From assembly GCA_035079385.1 (NCBI GenBank), contig JAVHKY010000037.1:1984001-2048000 (forward strand): 64,000 nt of DNA, read 5' to 3'. Position 1 is the first letter of the stretch. Every line of letters begins with the position of its first letter. The notes beneath the pieces were generated by a model. The model was not told the DNA's origin, did no database searches, and worked only from the letters and a program-made list of their open reading frames with translations. The position numbers and the translations under genes were made by a program. Source of the stretch: Aspidiotus rigidus. Its lineage: Eukaryota > Arthropoda > Insecta > Hemiptera > Diaspididae. Below, piece by piece: positions 24,633 through 37,000 of the stretch.

Positions 24633-24832
24633 TGCTGGAATGCTCCGACTCAGTCTGACCAAAAAATGACCGAAATAATAACTGTCATTTTAACTGTTAT
24701 GACAGTTTGACCGTTATGTTGAATCTGTTAATAAATTATACGGTCAATTTCCTTCTCTTCCATGAAACGGTTACGGTCAATAACAGTTAAATAACTGCGT
24801 TATTTCGCAAATACGCTAGTCAAAGAAGTTCT

Positions 24833-27800
24833 GCAGGTGGTTTCAAAATAATATTATTGTCAGAGAAATTCTGTATGATTGGTTTATTTGAATTACCCTC
24901 TTAAAAGCAATAGACTGATTACCCAAGACGACATACTTGCTAACAAACAATAAATAATACCTAATGATTTTGTTCAATTTGTACTAAAAACAGACCTGTC
25001 TGCTGCAGCTGTCTCCCTTCAAAAAGTAAACAAACTTTGTGTATGTTATTTCCCATAAGGATCATGTAAGGTTCACTAAATCGCAAATATTTCAAAAATG
25101 AACAATTTGTTCAAAACAAGTGGTCTTGTTTCATGAAATACAAATCTTTCACTTAGTATATTAAGATTATCCATCATTAACATATTGTTTATTTTTGTCA
25201 CCAGGAATCAGTCTATTGAGAAATATTGTGATATTTTCTTCACTCTGGTCAATGTACCGTGACTCTGGTGTTCAAATAATTTGCAAACCAATGAAATGAG
25301 AGTGATAATACCAAAGTTCAGAAACCAAAAGTTTTGTTCATTACGTTTGGCGAGATATAAGGAATCAGGTAAAATTACTGTTTTTCCCTCTGAATTTATT
25401 GTCAATAGGCGTTTGCTTCACAGTTCACGCAAGTATGCCTAGGTACAGCCTTAAGATCACCAGATAGACCGCTATAATTTATAAAAATAGTAATTTTTGA
25501 AATATTAACGTTTAATGGAAAACATTCGATGCTTAAAAAAAGTTTACAACAATTAAATACAACTAACGAACTTATACAATGCTGTTATAGAAAGAACAAT
25601 TTTTAAAATAAAATTCAATAGTCACAACAACTAATAAATGACTGATTATAATATTCATAATGAATTAACTTAATGCTCGATTATTTTTCCATTTCAAAAG
25701 CGGATGAAAATTATGTAATGAATATAAAATTTAAAATTATTGCGATACGTTTCCGATGAAATTGACGCACGATTGTTTTCAACGTATATCGGTCATCAGT
25801 TTACTCTACGTGCTACGTGTATATAAGTCTGTGGTATCTCGAAATCTAATAAGTATTACAGGTAAGGAGAAGAAACAAAATTTTATATCGACAAAATTTA
25901 ATGAAGTTTAATAAAATTCACACAATATAAAAAGAAAAAAACAAAAAAAACAAAAACATTATTGCAATAGTTCTGTGAATTGATTCAAATTTTATGTAGG
26001 TATATAATGTAACATTTCAAAATTTTAATATTTGGTAGGCCAACTAAACACAAAAAGCAAACCAAAGATAAAAAATAATTATATACACATAAAATATATT
26101 ATATATAATTTATATTCATTATTAAGCTCTTTTTTTTTTGGAGTTGAGAAAACTGTGATAGAAGTAAAGAAAAAAGAATTGTTGATTTTTCTTGGGAAAG
26201 TTGGGAATTTCTGAAATAATAGAATCGTCTAAAATAATCATGCGTCCATTAAAAACTAGTTTTTTTGGATGTCAATTTTTTACCTATAAATTAAGAATAC
26301 CTACAGTTGGTATCTCTATATTCACCAAATATCTACGATTATATTTTTAATAACTTGTATACCTGATGCTTCAAACTGGTCTTTGTATAATTTTTAGAGT
26401 CTTATTCTAATCATACCTTATTTTTTTTTCTTCAGCTTAAAACTACGTATCTAAGGAACAATTTTTATAGCACCACAAAATACGTACATTGGTAGAACGC
26501 TCCAATTTTCAACTCTGACTACTGGATTCCAAGTTTATCTCGACATATTAAATATTCTTTATAGATCGTCGACTTTAAGATGGGGAGTCAATTTAATTTT
26601 GTAAAGGGATCTCCAAGTGTAGCATACAAAAACTATGAACGTCGTATATTATATATTTTGTCGTCAATGAAGCGCAATGATGAAAAAAAAAAAAAAAAAA
26701 GTATAAAATATAGGTATTATTCTTATTACCCTAAAACTTTACTCTCATTTAGTACACTGCACTTGATCATCAGTTCTCCAACACATTTATTTCAGTTATC
26801 AAGTGTCTTAAATCTATTTACTTCAGCATCAACTTCAGCAATATCTGAGCTTTTAACCTATGTTGTAAACATTTTCACCAAGATTTCACCGTTTGTACTA
26901 ATGAACTAGAATATTTCTGTAATTTAAATGTTATGATTACTATAGTTTATGTTCATGAATAAACATTATTATTCAAGTCACAAAATTGGATTGAAAATTT
27001 CGAAATTTTTAAATAAACAGCTCCCACATTTTTTAAAAATGATAGGAGAATTGGCTTTCGCGAATGAACTCGTTTATAGTATTTATTCAAATATTTTTTT
27101 GAACCCTTCTCGGATATAATATCGTTGATGTTAATATTTTCGCAAACTGGCCTATATATGATACATTTCCTATTTCAGCTTCAAAATGATGAGAACTTTA
27201 GATAAATTCGTATAATAAAACACAACCTACTTCGTTTCCTTAATAATTACTTTCCAAAATATTGCGTAATCAGTTGCACGTAATGAAATCATCGATATTG
27301 AATACGACAGATTTCTCTTAGGATAATTTACTTACCTATCTACGCACTGGACGGAAAAAAAAAAAAAAATCGAAAAATTGAAAAACGAGAACGAGAAAAG
27401 ATATGCATGCATAACACCACAGCGAACGGCTGTATTTTTCGCTTATGATTCGCTGTAGGAATGAAATTTTTAAATGATCCACGAGTTCATCTCATTTTTC
27501 ACGACTTTCCCATGAAAAATAAGCAGTCACTACAGGAAACTTTCATTATTAAATAATATTAAAAAGTATAATAATTATATTGTATTGTCGATAAAGTTAT
27601 TCCGGATACGCAAAGGATTTGATAATTAATAAAATGTAAATACATACTTGTTTCAAAAGTATGAATAAATAAATACAAAAATAATTATAGCAAGTAATGA
27701 AAATAATGATATGTGTAACATAATGAACTTCGGGTAGAAACTTAATGAAAAAAAGCTATTTTTAGAAGAACGCGCGTGCAAGACTTTTCGACAACTTTGA

Positions 27801-28325
27801 AATGACATCCAACCCCTGAGAATACGCATGTTACAAAATGACTGCAGATATTTGGGTAATTTACACCATTAGCGAAAGTCGTTTACAGGGCCGATGGTTT
27901 ACCCTCGGAAAAAGAACAGAACAAACCCATGTTCCATTACGAGACTCGTATTTAGAAGGATATCTTTCACTATAAGTGTGCGCGGAAAAATTGTACATTT
28001 TGTATGCAGTGTTATTTGACTATCAGATCTCCTATGGATAAATAACTTCATTTGAAGAAGTATGAAAATAAAATGTCATTCCACATGAATTATTCGAAAA
28101 AGCCAATGGTGGCACGGTAAAAAAATAACACCTCGTCACATGCAAGTCTTTATAAAGTTGTCAAGTACCCATGACCTCGAATTAAAAAAAAAAAAATAGA
28201 TACTGGGCAAAATACGCTTCATTTGAGCAGCTTTAAAAAAGACTCAAGTTCCAGTTTTTGTGCAACGTTATACGCCGATTTACTCAATGAGTAGAAGAAA
28301 ACCCTACGTTGCATGTTCGCTTTTA
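24833..28325. other. Intergenic AT-rich stretch, no gene seen
   Basis: Many poly-A and poly-T runs and short chance frames. I see no splice-bounded exon with family features, no inverted repeat of note and no RNA gene. Confidence 0.5.
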
Positions 28326-28327
28326 AC

Positions 28328-28610
28328 TTTTCCTTTTTTCAACAGGGAACCTATTTTATCGGGGGTCGAAAAAAACGTCTGCCACCCGTCCAGCCGGCAA
28401 AGCTCGGAGCTCGAAAATTTTCCAAGTCCCCCTCCTAATATATATAGCTTGGGAGGGGGCGGGACCTGTGACGTGGGTCAGTTTTTTTCAAGTCCCCTTC
28501 TATAATATATAGCTCCAAAGTCCAGGCCTGTGACGTCACAGGTCTGCCTTGTGACGTGACAATCTACATTTTGCAGATACCACGTGCCCCATAAAAGAAA
28601 TTCCTTGCCA
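28328..28610 (+). repeat. Composite repeat copy with CRE-like palindromes
   Basis: It contains AACAGGGAACCTATTTTATC, a GTCCAGCCGGC module, minisatellite words (CAAGTCCCCCTCC, ATATATAGCT) and repeated TGACGT words. These include the perfect 16-bp palindrome CCTGTGACGTCACAGG at about 28526-28541. A diverged relative lies at 45725-45960. Confidence 0.65.
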
Positions 28611-30451
28611 TGAGTTAAAGAACCCGCGAGTTTTTTTCTTCCCCAGATGGAAGAAGACTTCAACATCACTAGTAAAAAAAGCAAAGGAAAAACTAAATAA
28701 TTAAGTTTATACGCGTTATTTTTTAGATTTGTGCAACTATATACGTAGATTTCGGAAGCCCTCTAAATTTCTATACAGTAACAGCTATGTTTTAATAAAT
28801 CTTAACGAAACAGTCTCAAATAATACACGATATTTTTTACGTTAAACTTGTAAAATTGCCAAATCCATGAAACTAACGGAAGGACCGGGAATGTAGCCTT
28901 TGCTAAGCGAGCGAAAATCGTTTAATCGCAAGGCCTCACGATATCGATGATGCTTGTATAGTTCGAGGGGTGTCAAAAAAGAAAAAAAAATTATACGGCA
29001 ACAAATATCACATTTCGTTTTTCTGACAGAAACTGAATCTGCACGTTTTACGAAATTTGCTCACCTTTGCGCCTTAAAGAAAAAGATAAATCTGAAATTT
29101 AATCCTAAAGTGTCTATCTTACTGGTTGTAGTTTTATGTTCCCACGGAGTTCGATAATAAAACTTGTGCAATAAAGGTCTAGAAAAATTCCAAATGGTAA
29201 ATTATCGGTATGAAAGAGAGACGATTATAAAGTACTGATGAGCTTGAAATTTCGAATTTCAAGTTCACGAAGAGAGCAAGAGTTGAAAAAGTACGAGGGA
29301 AAGAGACCATTCTATGAAGTGAAGCGAAAGTGATTTTTATTTGTCGCTCGTGGAGATGGTCTTAGAAGAAATCAGGGTTAGAAGATAAATTTGTCCTTTG
29401 CCACAAGAGCCAAAGGCCTAAATTGTGAGTGGGGTGAGCGAGTTGGACAACGATAAATTTTGGGCTTCTTAAGAAATCCGAGCTCAAGCTGAAGAGCGCC
29501 GATCTTCACAAAAAAAAAAAAAAAAAGAGCGACTTGAAACTAGGTAGGAAGGGAGACTAAAGTAAATCTCAAAAACACAGACAAGGTGGTCGACTCAAAG
29601 TATCTTTGAATCTCCGATTAGTAGCCGAAAAGAAAATGCGAATAATTTCGAGTCTTCAATTCGACAGAAAGGAAAATTTTCAAATATGAAAACTATTTAA
29701 AGAATCTTAAACATCGATGTTCGATCGTGCCTGAAATAATTTCGAGACTAGAATTTTGTGGGGATTTAATGATTTAAATCAAATTAATGTTGAAAAATTC
29801 TCTCAGTAGTTATAGTATCACAGTTTCGCCATCAAATTTATAAAAATTACAGAGAAAGACGACGCGACGTCTTATCCGTTCCATGGCTAGAAAAACAGAC
29901 GCTTAAAATACTTTCTAGAAATTTTACTACAAGAGTTGAACCTTCATTCACCAACTCCAAAGGCAGAAATTCTTTTCTGGCGGGACGTCATCATTTTTGT
30001 AACGTAGTTTCAATCAAGAAAAAATTATGCTGATCGCGAGAAATTTCTTGAAGTAGACAAGAGGGAAGAGGCTCGCAGATTTATGCATTCAATAAGACCA
30101 GTCTACTCAAACACGTTGTCGATTTCACGAATCGGGCAATTTTACATGCCTACTTTTTTTTTTCTATTCATAGTTTCTAAAGCAGCATTTCAAAGAAAAT
30201 AAAAATATATAGATAAACGAGAGCGAAGCGTATTTCGAAACGAATTATACTGGAAAGGTATAATTTCGTCTCACTGAAATAGGAACAATATAACAATCAT
30301 GGTATTCGCTAAGAATACTAAAGATTTAAAAGGAAAAACAAAGTGTGGGGAGGGGGAATAGAGTAGGACCGTTGTAGACTAATACAATGTTTGTTTTTTT
30401 TTTGTCTCTCAATTAATACAAAATAGAATATTCGACTGAAATCTCGCGGGT
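28611..30451. other. 3' flank of neurexin gene, likely includes its 3' UTR
   Basis: No gene is seen. The neurexin stop codon is at 30452-30454 on the minus strand, so its 3' untranslated region extends leftward into this stretch. The cleavage site cannot be placed with confidence. Confidence 0.45.
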
Positions 30452-31023
30452 CTACACGTACCATTCTTTGACGTCTTGTCGTTTCTTGACTTTCCCCAAA
30501 ATTCTCATATTGTCGTTAATATTCGAAGACGGCAATAACAAATTTGACTGAGTTAGTAATTGCGACGACTCATTCGGCAGTAAAATTTCAGAACAAGGTT
30601 TCCGCTCCGGCTGACCATGGTGAACTGTATAACTTTTATGACTTTCGATCTTATAATTAGTTTCATTTTTACGACTGAATAACAACACTAATATGGTAAT
30701 CACTATTATCACAATTAGGACTGCGCTAATTATAATTATTGTAATGGCAGCGCTTGCTTCATGGGTGCGACCGCCACGTGTATTATCATTTGGGGGGCGA
30801 GGTGGTACCGCTGTATACCTGCGAGTAGTGATAGTTGACGGCGTTGTGTACGGGGTGGTGACCGTAGGGCTTGTCGTAGTTGAAGTGATAATATCTGGTT
30901 CACGAGTGCTGGGCGTCGATGATACTGAAAAACTACCAATTCCTTCTATTTTCTGCTTTACTTCAATTATGGCTTTTAGGTTTTGCGAGTCGTTCTGAGC
31001 AGGTTTCATACTCACGCTCACAA
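30452..31023 (-). CDS. Nrx-1: Neurexin last exon: transmembrane helix and cytoplasmic tail
   Basis: The acceptor is TTCTCGTTCGTAG. It encodes a Thr/Ser/Pro-rich extracellular stretch (mucin-like), then a 20-plus residue helix of Ile, Val and Leu (A-I-T-I-I-I-I-S-A-V-L-I-V-I-I-V), then the basic stop-transfer F-S-R-K-N-E. A tail of about 75 residues ends V-K-E-W-Y-V. The terminal E-W-Y-V is a class II PDZ ligand equivalent to vertebrate E-Y-Y-V, which binds CASK, Mint and syntenin. Confidence 0.92.
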
Positions 31024-34000
31024 CTACGAACGAGAAAAATGTTTGTTAATTCTAATTAAATTGCGAAAAATAAATTCGTTGAGCAGTGGACTCACCTGAG
31101 GGAATACTACTAGTGATAAACGTGCGAGTAGTAAAAGGAGACATTGTAGTAGTGCTGGTTGTCATGCTCGGACTTTGTACTTCATTTCCTAAAATACTGC
31201 CGGTGGTCGTTATGAAGAATTTTGATATAGTTTCGGGTTCAGTGCTGATACTTGACGAGGGAATTTCCGGATTACGATTTGAAAAGTCTCCAGATCCTTC
31301 TTCACAATCTTCGTCATCGCAAGGCTTTATTTCGTTGGTGTAAGTTGGTTTATGCTTATTAGGTCGTAGTGTCGAGGGCACATAAACTGGAGTGATGAGA
31401 TCATCTGAAAGTAAAGCAAATTGTAGTATGACTGTACTCTTTATTTTTCATTAACAAAAACAAAAAAACTCGCTACTTATTTCCTTCCCTGCTTGCGGAA
31501 TCTCCTAACTACTTTGATTGTTAGAGATGAATAGAGGATTTATTTTTGGGAAGGATTTTTCGGTTCCGAACAGTGTTCGATTATTTCGGTGCATTACAAT
31601 TTCTTCATGTCCGCTGAGTTCATCACTCGAAGGTTAATTATTTTCTTCTATGCTTTACCATATTTATTTATTTTCAGCGGGTTCTTCTTAGTAGGATTTT
31701 ACCAGTTCTCCTCCTCGTCCACCTTCTCATAATACTTGGTTTGGAAATAGAAGTTTTTCCAAGACCCGCAACTAGATCGAAGCTCATGGTTACCCTTGAA
31801 AATTTTCAAGGTCCATAAACTAGTTCTAAGGCAACGCCCCCTGTGAGTCTAAACTCTCCTTGATGATCGGATGCTTTTGAACCTGTCTTCCTCCTTTTAT
31901 ACGAAGCTCGAAAGTTGAAAATTCAATTGTTATGCAAAGATTTACTTGAAAATTTTCGCCGTCCGCCAAACGTATAGAATTTCTGCGTACTTCCCTTCTG
32001 TTACTTTTTTCCTCTTTTTTGACGTGAAAATGTTCAACTGCTGGGAGGGAGAGATTGATTACCAACCCTCTGATGACGTCATTTTGACATTTTGAGGTTT
32101 CATAATTCATAATCATGAAGCAGTCTTAACAGGGATCCTGTTAAGACGAACGTTCGGCGAAGACTGACCTACCCTAAGCTAATTAGGCATCGGAGAAAGA
32201 TGTTTCCCTTTTTTCCCCTATCTTGACCCTTCTTCCTGTTTTTTTGTTATCGGGAGTGGGACTGAGAGAAATGCCGACCATCAAGCTATACATGAGAGGA
32301 AGAAGAAACCTGGAAAAACTTTCACTATAAATAGTAGGAGAGGGACTTGGAAAATATTTGATTGTCAAAAAAGTTGAACTAGCAAAAATTTCGAATATCG
32401 AGTTATATACGACAGGAGGAAGACGCAGAATAGTTCAGACTTTTTGGGACTCTAATAAATTTCGAAACCAAATTCGTTCTATAATTAGAACGGGATCCCT
32501 GAATTCCTCGCTAAATGTCGTCAAGGAAGCCGTTGTTTTTCTACCCTACTTGATATATGTAAGTTTCAATCCCTGCTCTAACCGCCTAATAAAAGGGATA
32601 AAATCTTGGCCAAAGTAGTATTTCTCAGTGGTGTACATCGACCTCTCTCCAAAAGAAATTTAGTAAGAACGCTAGCGAGTTCTCCTTGATAGTATTTTCT
32701 TTTGTCGTCCCTATAAGTCTTAATTTACCACTCTTTGAGTCGTAAGTATGAAACGTAGTATTTATACAGTTCAATTACTCACCAGGATTGGTTTCGACAA
32801 CAACTTTGCAATGGTCTTCATCGTCCACGTTACATCCTGAGCCGGCTCCAGAAAATATCAAGTCATCAGTCACGTGCGACTGATCTACTGTTGGTGTCTG
32901 TAAAATTAGCACAAAAGTTTACCCGCGGGTCCGAAAACTCACGCCTCGAAGTACCTATATTTCAAATGTAGGCTACTGTATCTTACAGGTTGCATTTGTT
33001 GATATTGAATAGACTCTGTACGATTTTTTATTGCCGCTATCTTAGTCACATCCCCTCGTATTTCAGTTCGACCGTCCTTCGCAAAAGCTAAGTCTAGTAT
33101 ACGAAGCCCGTTGTATACGAGCCCCGCCAATACACCACCGAAGGGTCGCTCGATGCGTTGTTTCACCCTGTTCCATTTACCTCCAATTTGTATGGTAGCT
33201 TCATTATTAAAAACCGATAATTGGTGACCTGAAACATTAATCTAATAAGCCGACAAAATGCATGTGTGCGAGTGCACATTTTTCATCCGATTTCTCCTTA
33301 CCAACTGGGAATATTGTTTGTGTGTTGAAGTCGTCGAGCTGGAGAGTAGAGTTCGCCCCGTTCCTCGTAAACCTAATAATATGATACGAATTATCGTTTA
33401 CTTTGGCGCTAATCTCACCGATAGGTTGATCCTGGGTTCCCATATTATAAACCATGAATATGTTTCCTTCCACCTACACACAAGAACACGTAATGTACAA
33501 TTATTCGTGGCCAAAATGACACGCTGTCCCAATCGTGGCAACACTTATCATTTTTTATACTAAAAGACTTCACATACTATTTCTAGTTCCAAGTAGTCGT
33601 TTGAAGTTCCACTATCCACACGAAACAATACCGCATCATCCTTATCGGTGATGAAACCTAACGCCAAAACGTCTCCTTTCATTTCTGGTCTTCTTTCCTC
33701 CGGATAAGTGAACGTGATCAAACCACGACCCGGGCCAAATTCATAAGCAGTTGATTCTAAAATGATACGTTCATTGACTCATTATGCCATTTTCTATTCA
33801 ATTGGCGTACATCTGCAATTAATTAGTTAGTCGGAATTGAAGTCATTTCTTACCGTCGGAGCATGTTGGACCTGTGTATGAGGTCATCGAGCAATCACAC
33901 ATTTGAATGTTCCATTGTTGAACACAAATACCTCTGTTATCACAAGTATTGTGATTACATCGCTTACCGGAACCTAGACCAACAATGTTTTCAAAATTTA

Positions 34001-37000
34001 TGATCAGGTAGGTACACCTTGCATAAAAAAAGTAAGTTTCATGAATCTCGTTTAGTATAAATTTCTGTGACCAGTAGAATTCTCTCAGCGCCTTCTCCGC
34101 AATGTAGGTAAGTATCTTTATTTCGAAACATAATTTTACCGTAAACAAACAAATAGGCCTATTAAATTTCGATTTTTTCCCAATCCAGCAATTATTTCCA
34201 GCATGCTTTCCATATTAGTACGTAGATCTACGCAATGAATTACTATTTTCCCTAATTGTAACAAAGGGATGAGGTAAATACATAATTGAATCGGCGGGGC
34301 CGTACTGAGAGTCAACCATAACTTCCTTTCACTTTTCAATTGTATTTCCCAAATCTACTAACTCCACGAGAATATCATTTTTCTTTTACAAGAATGATGT
34401 CCACCGTACGTGTTTTACTCTACATCTGGTGTAAATTGTGAATTATTGTGATTCAATATTCTATACATCGTCCACCGGTAATAAGATCTTGACCGTCGAT
34501 ACAATATATACAGGCATGGTCGCAATATACCTCTCAATTTGAAATTGCTATCTGTAAAACGCCACATAGAATACTGGATAGAATTCTGATGATAATCACC
34601 TTCACAACCAGCTACAATTAATGTACTCGGTAAGAGTGCATCTTGAATGAGATCAGGAGATTCTCCATTTAAATGCATGTTCGCCAAACAACCTTGAAAA
34701 CCGTACTTCGATCTCAGAAGTTTCGCGTCTGCGCTTCTCACATCACTAGGTAAGCCAGCTGTAGACACAGTATTTAAGAACTCGTTAAAATCACAGCTTA
34801 AGATCAAGCTTTAAATTTGTAAAGACATTTTCACGGACGTGATTGATAGGTACCCTATTACATGGATAAGGGAGGGGGTAAAATTGAATACCTAGGTATT
34901 TAAAGAGAGGAATTTTCCTATGAACTCACCGATGTACAGAGTTCCTGATAACCTCAATGTATCATCGACGTCGCTACGTCTCATCGCCGCTACAACAATA
35001 TCGTCCACTTGTAGCGTATAAATTTTATTTGTAGGTTGTCTGATCGATACTGTGTGCCATCGGTTATCACTAAAGCTACTTTTAGCTCCATCTTTGATTT
35101 TGATCGTTTCACTTTTCATTTGCAAGACGACGTAAATGTGACCACTGGCTAATTCGACCGCTAAATAGTTACTCCACTTGCTCCCACTGTATACTATTAG
35201 GCCATTTGGCTCTTTCGTTTTAAACTGGAAGTAAATATCCAACGCGGAAAATGATTTGAACGGCGAAAGGCCGGCGAAAGTGTTCTTTGAGAGAACGGTG
35301 AAAGCTCGATGTAAGTTTTCCAAGTTTTCTTCTTTAACATACATGGCGTTCGATTGCACTTGCGGTATCGAATTGTCATCTGAAATGAGAATCGGCAAGG
35401 TTATATGATTACCGCACACAAATCCAAAAATTAAGAACAAATTATTACCAAATCCAAATGCATACCTTGATGCAAGTAAGAAGTTTGGGATGCTTCGATT
35501 AAGTCGATATTATTGAAAGTTACTCGTTGAATCGCGCCGATAAATTTCGGAAGTCTGGCGCTTACTAACGGAAGTTCATCATCGACCACTTCAACATAAC
35601 CGCCAATATGAATATGGTTTATATGAATGATATCAAACTCTGTGAATACGTTCTCCGCTGGACATGAACAAACGAAAGAAGGATGGATCAATAATAGTTG
35701 AACAGAAAAGTGATTCCTTTAATCCTTTTGAATTCTAAACATAATTCAATCGAGTTCTAGAAAAGCCGGCCAATTAACAAGTCAACAGTTTGGAGGAAGA
35801 GATCTCTTGTACTCGTGTGAGAGACCTTATTCTATGAATCGTTAGCTAGTCGCTTGCCCGACTTCTACAAAGTCGGTTTCACTTTGAATCATCTTATTAA
35901 AATTGATTAAGTTTGGAGAGGACAAGAAAAAATTGATAGTTGAAGTAAGAAACTGAGTAGATAGGAAAGCGCATATGATAACAGGAGGATCCGTCGCCAT
36001 AAGGTGCTAGAGGTATTCTCAAGAATGTAAACAAACACGTGATGTGGTGGTAAATTTTAGCCTAAAATTTACCACCACATCACGTGTTTGTTTACATTCT
36101 TGAGAATACCTCTAGCGCCTTAGTCGCCACGTTGATAAAGTCAAAGGAGAAACTATATCAGGAGGATTTAGGATTACTGTGAGAGAAATTCAAACATCAG
36201 ACATCGAATTAGAATTCGGGCCCAACAGCGCTAGCTTCGATGATAACGCAACCGGGTACATAATAGACATTGCGGGTATCGAGGTGAGCGGGTAGTAACT
36301 GTTTTCATAAAATTTCAATGTATTTCAAAACTGATAATATTTCATTTGAAAGGAAATTTTATGATCAGCAAATTTAGTTCTTTCAATTTTTTCAAAAAAT
36401 TGCTTCTCTCCAGTTTCCAAAGATATTTCAAATTGAAATTACATTGAGACAAATGCAATTTTTTCATTCACCCCGGTTCCATTTTCGCGACTACAGCGAA
36501 CCTAGCGGTTGTAGGGCCCGAATTATATCGATAAAAACTAAAAATAATGAGAGTTCTCCTTTTTTCTGTCATCAGAATGCTTGGTGATTTTGATGTTTCA
36601 AATTCTCCTAGGCTTCTCCTTCGACTTCACCAACATAATGGCGACAGTCCTATTTTTTATTATCACTACACCTAGCATGAAGTGCTACCTAGCACAGGGT
36701 CAAAGAGCGCAGGCCTATATTAAGTATATTAATAGATAATGATATCTAAGGACTGCGTATATCTATAGGTACCATAGTTCCTTATTCGAAGTAGATAAGA
36801 AGAGGATTCACCTCATTCCTTCATCATCCAAAATCAGTTGACGTAGGTATAGAACTTGCTTTACATGATATTGCATACTCCTTTGCTCGATTCTCACCGT
36901 ATATTGACGTATAACGGTATTTGCTTTACATTGGGCTTTTGGCAGGGGAATAGATATGCATATTGTACATTTAATTCCCCTACCTTAAGACAAAAAATTA

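Larger units (their letters stand above)
22010..24815. mobile_element. Possible larger transposon with AACGGTCA/TGACCGTT subterminal repeats
   Basis: Left side (22018-22185) and right side (24660-24800) both contain many copies of AACGGTCA or AACGGTTA and their complements (GACCGTTAT, TTGACCGTT, AACGGTTACGGTCAA). They face each other. Such subterminal repeats are typical of cut-and-paste DNA transposons. No transposase is seen between them. Exact ends are not defined, so the call is tentative. Confidence 0.3.

Noticed and set aside
25780..25865. Promoter-like TATATAAG region
   Set aside because: No coding exon follows that I can support, and such words are frequent in this AT-rich stretch.
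30693..30998. Plus-strand 101-codon hydrophobic frame
   Set aside because: It is the antisense of the neurexin transmembrane exon, whose splice phases and C-terminal EWYV support the minus strand.
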